Assembly (NCBI RefSeq): GCF_015690355.1
Contig: NZ_JADPRT010000001.1
Coordinates: 558,001-622,000, forward strand
Length of the DNA stretch: 64,000 bases
Source of the DNA: Streptacidiphilus fuscans
GTDB lineage: Bacteria > Actinomycetota > Actinomycetes > Streptomycetales > Streptomycetaceae
Reading direction: 5' to 3'
Shown: in pieces, positions 25,963-35,068 of the stretch
Position numbering within the stretch: position 1 is the stretch's first letter
How the letters are laid out: each line of letters starts with the position of its first letter
Notes under the pieces: generated by a model
Seen by the model: the letters and a program-made list of their open reading frames with translations, nothing else
Database searches by the model: none
Told to the model about the DNA's origin: nothing
Translations under genes and position numbers: made by a program

Positions 25963-27072
25963 TCAGTAGACCAGGCCCTGGGCCAGGGCCTGCTGGGCGT
26001 CGGCGCTGGTGAAGTGGTTGTCCTTGATGATCACCTTGGGCTGGACGCCGGTGGTCCCGTAGAAGTCCTGCAGGGCCTGGAAGGCCAGCGGGCCGAAGCG
26101 CGGGTTGGTCTCGACGTCGGCGACCAGTTGGCCGTCGGCGACGTCCTGCACGGCCTGCTGGATTCCGTCGATGGACACGACCTTGATGTCCTTGCCCGGG
26201 GTCTTGCCCGCCGACCTGATCGCCTGGATCACGCCGAGGGCCATCGCGTCGTTCTCCGCGTAGACGGCGTTGATGTCCGGATGCGCCTGCAGGAGCTGCT
26301 CCATGACCTTCTGGCCGTCGGTCTGGTCGAAGTTGCCCGTCTGCGAGGCCACCACGGTCATCTGCGGGTACTTCGCGGCGATTTCGTCGGTGAATCCCTT
26401 GGTGCGGTCGGCCGAGACGTTGTTCCCCGGCGTGCCCTGGAGTATCGCCACATGCGCCTTGCCGCCTACGGCGCCGGCCAGGTCGTCGGCGGCGATCTGC
26501 GCCTGCCCGTAGAAGTTGGACCCGATGAAGGCGATGAAGTCCTGGCAGGCGGCCCCGGTGGCGGTGCGGTCGATGGTGAGCACCGGGATCTTCTTGGCCT
26601 TGGCCTCGGCGAGCGCCGGTCCCAGACCGTCGGAGTTCTCCGGCGCCACGATGAGCGCCTGCGCGCCCTGCGCGATCATGTCCTCGATCTGGGAGTTCTG
26701 CGCGTTGACGTCCGCGTTGGCGTTGCGCTCGATCAGCTTCACGCCCAGCGTCTTGGCCTGGCTCTCGATGCTTGCCGTCTCCGTGGCGCGGAAGGGGTTG
26801 GAGGTCGACTCCGACTGGGAGAAGCCGACGATCGTCTTCCCGTCGGTGATGTCGAGCTTCGGCACGCCCCCGGCGTAGTTCTGGTAGGTGCAGGCGGGAC
26901 CGGCGGTAGCGGATGCCGCGACGGTCTGCTGGGCGTTGGCGGTGCCGGTGACCTGAGGAGCGGACGAACCGGCTGTTGTCGAGCCGGCGTTGGTGCACGC
27001 GGTCACGCTCAGGCAGAGGCCCGCGGCGATGACGGCGGCGGTGGCGGCCTTGGCGCGCAGGGTGGGGTTCAT
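25963..27072 (-). CDS. Galactofuranose/ribose-type periplasmic binding lipoprotein (YtfQ-like)
   Basis: 369 aa from ATG 27072 (the longer frame upstream covers the promoter). Lipobox SVTACT near residue 26. The mature part matches the CUT2 binding fold: TIVGFSQSESTSNPFRATET, DMIAQGAQALIVAPENSDGL, VLTIDRTATGAACQDFIAFI, VYAENDAMALGVIQAIRSAG. E. coli YtfQ binds D-galactofuranose and shares the AENDAM-like, IQAI and PGKDI features. An arabinofuranose or ribose ligand is equally possible. First gene of the operon; promoter and operator lie 70-120 bp upstream. Confidence 0.88.
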   Translation of the reverse strand: MNPTLRAKAATAAVIAAGLCLSVTACTNAGSTTAGSSAPQVTGTANAQQTVAASATAGPACTYQNYAGGVPKLDITDGKTIVGFSQSESTSNPFRATETASIESQAKTLGVKLIERNANADVNAQNSQIEDMIAQGAQALIVAPENSDGLGPALAEAKAKKIPVLTIDRTATGAACQDFIAFIGSNFYGQAQIAADDLAGAVGGKAHVAILQGTPGNNVSADRTKGFTDEIAAKYPQMTVVASQTGNFDQTDGQKVMEQLLQAHPDINAVYAENDAMALGVIQAIRSAGKTPGKDIKVVSIDGIQQAVQDVADGQLVADVETNPRFGPLAFQALQDFYGTTGVQPKVIIKDNHFTSADAQQALAQGLVY

Positions 27073-27141
27073 GCGCCGATCACTTCCTCGGATGGGGGAG
27101 AGGGTGGGGGAGAAAGGGTGGCGTCGCCCGGGCCACCCGTT

Positions 27142-27156
27142 GATTTCCAACGTTGT
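27142..27156. promoter_or_regulatory. LacI-type operator copy 1 (transporter side)
   Basis: GATTTCCAACGTTGT with palindromic core CAACGTTG, the CG-centred symmetry typical of LacI-family sites. It covers the predicted start point of the transporter promoter. An identical 15-mer is at 27408-27422. Confidence 0.7.
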
Positions 27157-27162
27157 AGAGGG

Positions 27163-27191
27163 ACCATGCGGCACCCTCGGTCTGCTGTCAA
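27163..27191 (-). promoter_or_regulatory. Promoter of the galactofuranose-type ABC operon
   Basis: On minus: TTGACA (27191-27186), 17-nt spacer, CATGGT (27168-27163). Predicted +1 near 27156, at the edge of operator copy 1. Confidence 0.5.
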
Positions 27192-27367
27192 GGAGTGCTG
27201 CAGGAAGTGGATCTGAGTTCCCATCACCTGCCGAGGCGATTCAAAATCTCTGCCGACAACGCGGCATGACGGAGTCTCAGCAGGTCAGAAAGGGTTCGGG
27301 AGTAAGGAGCTTCGCCCCGCTGTCACGACCGGAGTGGTCGCGCTCGTACGGGGGCCGGTCGTGGGGC

Positions 27368-27396
27368 TGGACAGCCTGTAGGTGCCGTGCTGTCAT
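27368..27396 (+). promoter_or_regulatory. Candidate promoter of the secreted-enzyme genes
   Basis: TGGACA (27368-27373), 17-nt spacer, TGTCAT (27391-27396). The -10 is poor, but the operator copy 2 lies at the same relative position (just after +1) as on the other side. The untranslated leader would be about 195 nt. Nothing else is evident in 27192-27367. Confidence 0.35.
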
Positions 27397-27407
27397 TCTC
27401 GTGCTCG

Positions 27408-27422
27408 GATTTCCAACGTTGT
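27408..27422. promoter_or_regulatory. LacI-type operator copy 2 (secreted-enzyme side)
   Basis: GATTTCCAACGTTGT, identical over 15 bp to 27142-27156 and in the same orientation. Placed just downstream of the candidate promoter of the GtaA-like gene. Confidence 0.7.
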
Positions 27423-27597
27423 TCATCGGCTGACCGGGGCACTGTGGCGTCGCCGCGCCTGGCCCTCGGTGTGCGTCCGCCCCCGCCGCATCCATGTCAC
27501 CCGAGTCCAGGCGGAGCAGGCGTGCCGGCGCCGACACAGCCGAACTGCACCTCCCACGTCACCGTCGTTCGTACGAGCGGTTCCTGGAGGAATCCGA

Positions 27598-29844
27598 ATG
27601 TCCCACGCAGATGACAGCGTTGCACGACCGAACGATGCGGAGCCGAGTGTTCAGGGAGCCGCCCTCAGCAGGCGCGGACTGATGCGCTGGTCCGGTCTGG
27701 CCGGCATCGGCGTGGCCGGTGCGGCCCTGCTGCCCGGCCTGGCCACAAGCGCCGCGGCAGCCGAACCGGCCACCGGCACCGCACTCACCGGCACCGGACC
27801 CACCGGCAGCGCACCCGACGGTGCGCCCTCGGGGGCGCTGCCCGGCTCCTTCGACCCGATCCGCCCGCCCGCCGTCCCGCTCGCCGTCCGCTCCCCGTAC
27901 CTGAGCACCTGGACGACCGCGGACAACACGACCGGTACCTGGTCGTCGTTCTGGACCGGGCGCACCACCGCGATGACCGGCATCGCCAGGATCGACGGGG
28001 TGCCCTTCCTCTTCCTCGGCGCGCCCGACATCAACGGAACCGTGCTGCGCGGAATGGCGCAGCGCAGTCTGACCGTCACGGCCACCCGCTCCCAGTACGT
28101 CTTCGTCGGGGGCGGCGTCGAGCTGACGGTGACCTTCCTCTCCCCGGTGGAGCCCGGAGACCTGCGGCGACAGTCCATGCCGCTGTCCTACGTCACGGCC
28201 GAGGTGCGGAGCACCGACGGCGCCACGCACGACGTCGGCCTCTACGTCGACATCTCCGGCGAGTGGGCGAGCGGCGACTCCGGCACGCAGATCCGCTGGA
28301 ACCAGGAGCAGGTCAACGGTTCCGGAACCTCGCTGACCTCGCTCTCGTACACCCCCGACACGCCTGCGGTGCTCAGCGAGAACGGCGACATGGCCAGTTG
28401 GGGCACCGTCGTGTGGAGCGCCACCAGCCGGCCCGGACTCACCTGGCAGATCGGCGCCGACACCGTGGTGCGCCCGGCCGTGGTCGCCAACGGCAAGCTG
28501 GCGAACACGAGCGACTCCGACCAGCCCCGCGCCATCGGCGACAACTGGCCGGTCTTCGCCTTCCACTTCGATCTGGGCCAGGTGGGACGCACCGCGCAGA
28601 CCGCGGTCGTCTCCGTCGGCCATGTGCGCGAGCCCGCCGTCAGCTATCTGGGCACGCCGCTGCCGCCGCTGTGGCGCTCCTACTGGAACGACTGGGAGAG
28701 CATGGTCGCGTTCTTCCACGGGGACGTCGAGGGTGCGCAGAACCGCACCGCCGCGCTGGACCGGAAGATCCAGCAGGAGGCGACGGTCGCGGGCGGACCC
28801 CAGTACGCCGCGCTGTGCGCCCTCGCGCTCCGCCAGGCCTTCGGCGGCACCGAACTGGTCAGCCGCAACGGTGAGCCGTGGGCGTTCCTCAAGGAGATCT
28901 CCAGCGACGGCAACGTCTCCACCATTGACGTGACCTACCCCGCCATGCCCGCGTTCGTCTACACGGACCCCGCCTACCTCGGCCTGCTGCTGGCCCCGAT
29001 GCTGGAGTACGCCGAGCACGGGGGCTGGCCGAAGACCTTCGCCGAGCACGACCTGGGCTCCAGCTACCCGAACGCGAACGGACACAACGACGGCAACGAG
29101 GAGGACATGCCGGTCGAGGAGTCCGCGAACATGCTCATCATGAGCGCGGCCTACCTGTCCCGCACCGACGCCGCCACGGCCAGGTCGTTCGCCACCGGCC
29201 ACTACGCGATCCTCAAGCAGTGGGCCGACTACCTCACCGCCAACGCCCTCGATCCCGGCAACCAGAACCAGACCGACGACTTCACCGGCTGGATCGCCCA
29301 CAGCGCCAACCTGGCTCTCAAGGGCATCATCGCGATCGGCGCGATGAGCCAGATCGCCACCGCGGCGGGCAACACCGGCGACGCGACCACCTACCTGGCC
29401 ACCGCGAAGAACTACATCAGCCAGTGGGTGACCAAGGCCCAGGACACCGGCGGCGCGCACCTCAAGCTCGCCTACGACCAGCCGGGGACCTGGAGCCTGA
29501 AGTACAACGGCTATCCGGACGCCCTGCTCGGCCTCGGCCTGGTGCCGCAGGCCGTCGCCCAGGAGGAGGCCGACTGGTACCTCACCCAGGTCAACCAGTA
29601 CGGCGTCCCCCTGGACCTCCGCCACTCCTACACCAAGGGCGACTGGGAGATGTGGACGGCGGCGTGGCTCAAGGGCCACCCCGTCAGCGACTACCTGGTG
29701 GGCGCGCTGTACGACTTCGTGAACACCTCACCTTCCCGGGTTCCGTTCACCGACTGGTACGACACCGTGACGGATCGTCAGAACGGGTTCCAGGCGCGCC
29801 CGGTGGTCGGCGGGATGTTCGCGCTGCTCAGTCTGCACCGCTAG
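27598..29844 (+). CDS. Secreted GtaA-family protein (DUF5127/DUF4965/DUF1793), putative hydrolase
   Basis: 748 aa from ATG 27598 (GGAGG, 7-nt spacing). Twin-arginine signal (SRRGLMRWSGLAGIGVAGAA), then a Thr/Ala/Gly-rich stretch. The protein matches fungal glutaminase A: FLKEISSDGNVSTIDVTYP, HNDGNEEDMPVEESANMLIM, DDFTGWIAHSANLALKGIIA, YGVPLDLRHSYTKGDWEMWT and FQARPVVGGMFALL. The C-terminal half is an alpha/alpha toroid like those of glycoside hydrolases. Aspergillus GtaA has reported glutaminase activity, but the fold and this sugar-uptake context point to a glycosidase. It shares the operator with the ABC importer. Confidence 0.82.
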   Translation: MSHADDSVARPNDAEPSVQGAALSRRGLMRWSGLAGIGVAGAALLPGLATSAAAAEPATGTALTGTGPTGSAPDGAPSGALPGSFDPIRPPAVPLAVRSPYLSTWTTADNTTGTWSSFWTGRTTAMTGIARIDGVPFLFLGAPDINGTVLRGMAQRSLTVTATRSQYVFVGGGVELTVTFLSPVEPGDLRRQSMPLSYVTAEVRSTDGATHDVGLYVDISGEWASGDSGTQIRWNQEQVNGSGTSLTSLSYTPDTPAVLSENGDMASWGTVVWSATSRPGLTWQIGADTVVRPAVVANGKLANTSDSDQPRAIGDNWPVFAFHFDLGQVGRTAQTAVVSVGHVREPAVSYLGTPLPPLWRSYWNDWESMVAFFHGDVEGAQNRTAALDRKIQQEATVAGGPQYAALCALALRQAFGGTELVSRNGEPWAFLKEISSDGNVSTIDVTYPAMPAFVYTDPAYLGLLLAPMLEYAEHGGWPKTFAEHDLGSSYPNANGHNDGNEEDMPVEESANMLIMSAAYLSRTDAATARSFATGHYAILKQWADYLTANALDPGNQNQTDDFTGWIAHSANLALKGIIAIGAMSQIATAAGNTGDATTYLATAKNYISQWVTKAQDTGGAHLKLAYDQPGTWSLKYNGYPDALLGLGLVPQAVAQEEADWYLTQVNQYGVPLDLRHSYTKGDWEMWTAAWLKGHPVSDYLVGALYDFVNTSPSRVPFTDWYDTVTDRQNGFQARPVVGGMFALLSLHR

Positions 29845-29855
29845 CCCACCACGTG

Positions 29856-29887
29856 TCGGGGGCCCTGCCTGCGTCCAGGGCCCCCGA
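29856..29887 (+). terminator. Hairpin between the two secreted-enzyme genes
   Basis: Perfect 12-bp stem TCGGGGGCCCTG (29856-29867) / CAGGGCCCCCGA (29876-29887), 8-nt loop, 12 nt after the stop codon. No U tract. Either a terminator or an attenuator, since the next gene starts only 30 bp on with no clear promoter. Confidence 0.7.
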
Positions 29888-29917
29888 TGCCCTGCCCCGA
29901 CAGGACCAAGGAGCCTG

Positions 29918-32900
29918 ATGCCTCCTCATGCGGACAGCACCGGAAGCAGAACGAAGCCGCTGAGCACCCTCACCCGCCGGCTGCTCGCCACCGCCGCCAC
30001 GATCACCGTCTTCGCCACCGCACTGCCCGCCGCCGCTGTGGCCGACCAGGCGCCGGCACCCCTGACGACCGCAGCGCAACACGTAGCCGACGCCTACCCG
30101 TCCGTGGGTCCGGGCACCCACTTCCTCGACGACGCCTCCTACCTGTCGGGGTTCAACGATCCCGCCTGGTACGAATCGAACATCCCCTTCGTCGACCTGC
30201 CCGATGCCACCCTCCAGAACGTCTACTACTACCGGTGGCGCGACTGGAAGGAACACCTGACCTACACCGACCCCACCGACGGCTGGATCTCCACCGAGTT
30301 CCTCGACTGCTGCGGCTACAGCGCCCCGTACCAGGCGATCGACGCCGCCGCCGGGCACCAGATCACCGAAGGGCGCTGGGTCCGGAACCAGAGCTACGAC
30401 GACGACTACATCCGCTTCTGGCTCACCGGCCCCGGCGCCGGTCCCAAGCCCGCCACCGACAGCGTCAACGCCGACACCACCGACTGGGCACACGAGTACA
30501 GCATGTGGCTCGCCACGGCCGCCTACGGCCAGGCCGAGGAGACCGGCGACTTCTCGCAGGTGAAGGCTCTCCTGCCCGACCTGGTGCGCCAGTACCGCGG
30601 CTGGGACAAGCAGTTCGACGCGCAACTCGGCCTGTACTGGTCCGTCCCCGTCTGGGACGCCATGGAGTACTCCGCGTCCTCCTACGCGTCGAGCGACCCC
30701 TACCACGGCGGGGCGGGCTACCGGCCGACGCTGAACTCCTATCAGTACGGCGACGCCAGTGCCATCAGCGCGATCGCGAACATGGTCGGCGACCACACCC
30801 TCGCCGCCGAGTACGCACGACGTGCAGCGGACCTGAAGGCAGCCATGCAGAAGTGGCTGTGGGATCCCAGCCGGGGCTTCTACTACACCATGGCGCGCGA
30901 CGACAACCCGAACCACAAGCTGTCCGACACCCGTGAGGAGATCGGCTACATCCCCTGGATGTTCGGAGCCGCCACGCCCTCCGACGCCACCGCGTGGTCC
31001 CAACTCCTCGACCCGCAGGGCTTCGCGAGCGCCTACGGGCCGACCACCGCGGAACGCCGCAGCCCGTGGTTCATGTACCAGGCGGGAGGCTGCTGCCGCT
31101 GGGACGGCCCGAGCTGGCCGTTCGCCACCAGCCAGACACTCACCGGGTTGGCGAACCTGCTCGACGACTACCCGTCCCAGAGCACGATCAGCGCCAGCGA
31201 CTACGACAACGCGCTGGAGACCTACGCGCAGACCCAGACGCGCAACGGTCAGCCCTACGTGGCCGAAGCCCACGACCCCGACCAGAACCAGTGGCTCTAC
31301 GACAGCTACGACCACAGCGAGGACTACAACCACTCCACCTTCGACGACCTCGTCCTGTCCGGCCTGCTCGGGCTGCGCCCCCAGGCCGGCGACGACCTCC
31401 GCGTACAACCGCTCGTCCCGACCGGCTGGAACTACTTCGCCGCCGAGAACGTGCCGTACCACGGCCACAACGTCACCGTCCTCTGGGACCGCGACGGCAC
31501 CCACTACAAGCAGGGCGCCGGCCTGCGGATCTACGTCGACGGCCGGCTGGTCCGCACCTCACCGACGCTGCAGGACATGACCGTCGACGTCGGCCCGACC
31601 GTCACCAGCCCGCAGAGCCCGCTCGTCGACGACGCCGCCAATCCGCTGCGTCAGGGCTATCCCAAGCCGATCGCGTCGTACACCTGGCGCAACGACGATC
31701 CCTGGAACGGGATCGACGGCAAGGTGTGGTTCAACGAGGTCCCCGAGGACACGCGGTGGACCAACTACGACTCGCCCAACTCCGCCGACTACTACGGCGT
31801 CGACTTCGGGGCACCGACGGCGGTCAGCGACATCAGCTGGTACGGCTACGACGACGGCGGCGGAGTGCGCCCGGCCGCGGCCTACCGCCTCCAGTACTGG
31901 GACGGCACCGCCTGGCGCGACGTCCCGGACCAGACGCGCAACTCCACCGTCCCGGTGGGCAACGGCCTGAACCGGATCACCTTCCCGCCGATCACGACCA
32001 CCCAGGTACGGCTGCTCTTCACCGATCCGCCCGGCGCCTACGTCGGCGTGACCGAGTTCGAGTCCTGGGCCCCCTCCAGCCGCGACGCGAGCGTCACCCT
32101 CGGACCCGCGAACCAGAACGGCCTGATCACTGTCGACACGGCCACACCTGTCGACGTGACGGTGCACAACAACACCGACCACCCCCTCGACGCGACCTCC
32201 GTCAGTCTCGGGCTGCCCCCCGGCTGGACCGCAGCACCGTCGACGCGCGCCACCGCATCCGTCGCTCCCGGCCGGTCCGCGGTGTGGCGCTTCGCGATCA
32301 GCCACCCCGCCGCAGCCGCACCGGGAACTCCCGCAGCCCTGACGGCGACCGCGACCTACCGCGAGGCCCACGGTGTCAGCCGGACCACGCACACGCTGCA
32401 GAACCTCCAAGTCGCCTACCCACCAGGGCAGACCGACCCGATCGGCACCTGGACCTTCGACGAGGGCTCCGGCAGCGTGGCCCACGACAGCTCGGGCACC
32501 AACGACCTGCAGCTCATCGGAGATCCGGCGTGGGTGCCCGGCGTGTCCGGGACGGCTCTGCAGTTCGACGGGAGCTCCCAGTACGGACAGACCTCGGGTC
32601 CGGTTCTCGACACGACGGGCAACTTCAGCGTGGCCGCCTGGGTGCGACTGGACCGCACCGGATCCTTCGCCACCGCAGTGAGCCAGGACGGCGCCACCAC
32701 CAGCGGCTTCTTCCTGCAGTACTCCGCGGCCGACAACCGGTTCGCGTTCTCGACCGGTGAAGGACGAGCGCTCGCCGACCAACCGCCGACAACGGGCCAG
32801 TGGTACCAGCTGGTTGGCGTGCACGACGCGAACACCGGCACCTACACGCTCTACCTCGACGGCAAGCCGCAGTCGACTGTCTGGAATCAGTCCACGGGTG

Positions 32901-33049
32901 ACAGCGCCTCAGGACCGCTGGCGATCGGGCGCGCCTTCTCCGGCGGCCACGACAGCGACTTCTGGCCGGGGAGCATCGACCAGGTCCACGTCTGGAACCG
33001 CGCCCTGACCGCCGCCGACGTCTCCGGCCTGTACTCCTCGGGCACCTGA
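29918..33049 (+). CDS. Secreted MGH1-like glycoside hydrolase with discoidin-like, NEW3 and LamG modules
   Basis: 1043 aa, AAGGAG 4 nt before ATG. Sec signal to about residue 42. Residues 55-560 form an alpha/alpha six-hairpin catalytic domain of the MGH1-like group (TDWAHEYSMWLATAAYGQAE; YWSVPVWDAMEYSASSY; QYGDASAISAI; WMFGAATPSDATAW; WDGPSWPFATSQTLTGLANL). A discoidin-like module (about 600-715), a NEW3/CBM-associated Ig-like domain (about 730-830) and a C-terminal LamG-type jelly roll (about 845-1043) follow. Members hydrolyse alpha-linked glycosides; the exact substrate is unknown. With the GtaA-like enzyme it probably releases the sugar for the ABC importer. Confidence 0.85.
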   Translation: MPPHADSTGSRTKPLSTLTRRLLATAATITVFATALPAAAVADQAPAPLTTAAQHVADAYPSVGPGTHFLDDASYLSGFNDPAWYESNIPFVDLPDATLQNVYYYRWRDWKEHLTYTDPTDGWISTEFLDCCGYSAPYQAIDAAAGHQITEGRWVRNQSYDDDYIRFWLTGPGAGPKPATDSVNADTTDWAHEYSMWLATAAYGQAEETGDFSQVKALLPDLVRQYRGWDKQFDAQLGLYWSVPVWDAMEYSASSYASSDPYHGGAGYRPTLNSYQYGDASAISAIANMVGDHTLAAEYARRAADLKAAMQKWLWDPSRGFYYTMARDDNPNHKLSDTREEIGYIPWMFGAATPSDATAWSQLLDPQGFASAYGPTTAERRSPWFMYQAGGCCRWDGPSWPFATSQTLTGLANLLDDYPSQSTISASDYDNALETYAQTQTRNGQPYVAEAHDPDQNQWLYDSYDHSEDYNHSTFDDLVLSGLLGLRPQAGDDLRVQPLVPTGWNYFAAENVPYHGHNVTVLWDRDGTHYKQGAGLRIYVDGRLVRTSPTLQDMTVDVGPTVTSPQSPLVDDAANPLRQGYPKPIASYTWRNDDPWNGIDGKVWFNEVPEDTRWTNYDSPNSADYYGVDFGAPTAVSDISWYGYDDGGGVRPAAAYRLQYWDGTAWRDVPDQTRNSTVPVGNGLNRITFPPITTTQVRLLFTDPPGAYVGVTEFESWAPSSRDASVTLGPANQNGLITVDTATPVDVTVHNNTDHPLDATSVSLGLPPGWTAAPSTRATASVAPGRSAVWRFAISHPAAAAPGTPAALTATATYREAHGVSRTTHTLQNLQVAYPPGQTDPIGTWTFDEGSGSVAHDSSGTNDLQLIGDPAWVPGVSGTALQFDGSSQYGQTSGPVLDTTGNFSVAAWVRLDRTGSFATAVSQDGATTSGFFLQYSAADNRFAFSTGEGRALADQPPTTGQWYQLVGVHDANTGTYTLYLDGKPQSTVWNQSTGDSASGPLAIGRAFSGGHDSDFWPGSIDQVHVWNRALTAADVSGLYSSGT

Positions 33050-33056
33050 CGAAGCC

Positions 33057-33192
33057 CGCGTCGGGCCCGCCCCCCGGGGGGGGGGCGGGGGCGGGGCGGC
33101 CCCGGGGGGCGGCAGCGGCCCCCCGGGGGGGCACCTGCCTACCCCCGGGTCGCCCGGCCCCGCTTTCGGCGCCGGGGGGCGGGCCCGACGCG
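33057..33192. repeat. 21-bp perfect inverted repeat enclosing extreme G/C-run DNA
   Basis: Arms 33057-33077 and 33172-33192 are exact reverse complements (outer part CGCGTCGGGCCCGCC). The 94-bp interior is almost only G and C, with runs up to ten G, plus a nested hairpin GGGGGGC/GCCCCCC (33104-33124). It lies between convergent genes and could act as a bidirectional terminator or be an assembly problem. Confidence 0.7.
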
Positions 33193-33200
33193 CGGTCAGG

Positions 33201-35027
33201 TCAGCAGCCCTGCGTGGCGATCAGGGTGTTGTAGGCGTCCAGGTCGAGTTGGTAGCCCTTGGTGTTGGGGCCGTCCGACGACGGGTCGCCCGCGTCGTCG
33301 ACCAGGACGCCGCTCTGGCTGGCGGCGTAGCTGATGTAGCCGTGGTGGAGCTTGTACATCAGGTCCTGGCTGCCGACCTGGTACTGGGCGGCGGAGGTGG
33401 CGCCTGTGCAGCTGAAGTTGCCGAGTGCGGACATGGCGAGGCGGGTGCCGGTGACGTTCATCCAGCCCTCGAAGACGTAGAGGGCGGAGCTGCGCAGGCC
33501 GCCGGAGTCGGTGGAGTCGAACTCGTGGCCCATGCCGAGCTTTCCCTGTTCGGGGCTGGTGGTGCCGTCGTTGATGTGGGCGGTGACGCTCGCGCCGTTG
33601 GAGGTGCCGGTGACGGAGCTGGTGACGGTCTGGTCGAAGGTGTCGGCGGCCTCTTGGTTCCAGATGCCCATCAGGTCGGTGGCGGTGTGGCCCTTCCACA
33701 CGAACGGCGGCTGGATGGCGGTGTTGGCGGCGCTGCCGACGGTGGTGAAGCAGCCTCCGGCGTTGGTGAGGCCCGCGGCGTTCAGCTGGGAGGCGAAGGT
33801 GCTGTCGTCGAAGGAGGCGAGCATCTGCGTCCAGGTGCTCGCGCCGAAGAACTGGATGGCCGCGGCCTCGACGGAGACGTAACCGTCCTCGTAGTTGGGG
33901 TTGTTGGTCTTGGCGAAGTTGCCGTAGCCGCAGATGCCGGAGGAGAAGTTGCTGGCGTCGTTGTAGGCGTAGTTGCCGGCGTAGCCCATGGCCTGCTCGA
34001 CGAGGGCGACCTTGTTCTGCTCGGTGGCGGTGAGTTCGCTCCACGCGGGGCCGTTCTTGACCAGCAGCAGCGCCTGGGCGACCAGGGCGTGGGACCAGCC
34101 TTCCAGGCCGCCGTCGGCGTCCGGCTCGTGGCCTCCGGCGATCAGGTTGCGGACCTGGGCCAGCAGGGCGCTGTCCACGGTGGTGCCGCTGGTGGCGGCC
34201 GCACCCGGGTCCTCCTTGTCCACCAGTGCGAGGTACTGGAGTGCTGCGGCTTGACCGATCTGGGTGGGGTTGGTCCCCGGACGCGGCACGGACGAGGTCG
34301 GTGCGGCGAACGCGATGAGCGGTTCGGCGACCGCGGCGTCGATCTGCGCCTGGCTGAAGCCGGTCGCGCCGCCGGTCGACGTCGAGGTCGGCGAGGCCGA
34401 CGCGGAGCTCGACGGCGATGCGGAGGCCGACGCGCTCGCGGAGGGTGACGCCGAGGTCGTTGGCGTGCCGGCGGTGCCGAAGACCTCGAACTCGTCGACG
34501 CTGAACCCGGCGCTCCCCGCGTAGTGCTCACCGTAGATCTCGATCCAGCGGGTGCTGACGCCCGCTGGGAGCGCGACGGTCTCGGTGCCGCCGGTCCCGG
34601 CGGTGACGGCGGTCTGGGTGTGCCAGGTGGTGCCGTCGGGCGAGGTACGGATCTTGAAGCTCGTCCCGTATCCGCTGCCCCAGACGATCGTGACGTGGTC
34701 GACGGCCTGGGTGCTGCCGAGGTCGACCATGAGCTCCTGCAGGGTGGCCGGGGTGCTCTGCCAGGCGGTGCCGGTGTCGCAGTCGGTGGCGTTCGACGGC
34801 GAGCTTCCGGTGGCGGTGGTGGTCGCGGTGGTGGCCGCGCCGCAGGCGATGTCGCCGGGGACGGCGGTGCTCGCGGCGGCGACGGGTCCACCGCTGACGG
34901 TGAGCGTCAGCGTCACCGCGGCCGCGACGGAGGCCGCCGCGGCGACGACGGAGAGAGATCGGGCGCGGCGCCGCTCGGCCGGCGCGATCGGGCGCGGTGC
35001 GGGCTGGCTGGATGACCGGAAGGGCAT
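33201..35027 (-). CDS. Secreted discoidin (F5/8C)-domain protein with unknown helical catalytic-like domain
   Basis: 608 aa, GAAGGAG before ATG. Signal peptide to about residue 52. Residues 55-185 are an F5/8 type C carbohydrate-binding module (DCDTGTAWQSTPATLQELMV; VDHVTIVWGSGYGTSFKIRT; SVDEFEVFG). A Ser/Thr/Ala/Pro linker (SPSASASASASPSSS) joins it to a 370-residue helical domain (IGQAAALQYLALVDKEDPG; EGWSHALVAQALLLVKNGPAW; NKVALVEQAMGYAGNYAYND; FGASTWTQML) resembling alpha/alpha-barrel polysaccharide lyases without a sure family. Six cysteines in the domain suggest an exported fold. Unlinked to the GH operon except by proximity. Confidence 0.75.
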   Translation of the reverse strand: MPFRSSSQPAPRPIAPAERRRARSLSVVAAAASVAAAVTLTLTVSGGPVAAASTAVPGDIACGAATTATTTATGSSPSNATDCDTGTAWQSTPATLQELMVDLGSTQAVDHVTIVWGSGYGTSFKIRTSPDGTTWHTQTAVTAGTGGTETVALPAGVSTRWIEIYGEHYAGSAGFSVDEFEVFGTAGTPTTSASPSASASASASPSSSASASPTSTSTGGATGFSQAQIDAAVAEPLIAFAAPTSSVPRPGTNPTQIGQAAALQYLALVDKEDPGAAATSGTTVDSALLAQVRNLIAGGHEPDADGGLEGWSHALVAQALLLVKNGPAWSELTATEQNKVALVEQAMGYAGNYAYNDASNFSSGICGYGNFAKTNNPNYEDGYVSVEAAAIQFFGASTWTQMLASFDDSTFASQLNAAGLTNAGGCFTTVGSAANTAIQPPFVWKGHTATDLMGIWNQEAADTFDQTVTSSVTGTSNGASVTAHINDGTTSPEQGKLGMGHEFDSTDSGGLRSSALYVFEGWMNVTGTRLAMSALGNFSCTGATSAAQYQVGSQDLMYKLHHGYISYAASQSGVLVDDAGDPSSDGPNTKGYQLDLDAYNTLIATQGC

Positions 35028-35068
35028 GGCAGGACGTCTCCTTCGGCTCTACAACTCGCAGACGGGAT

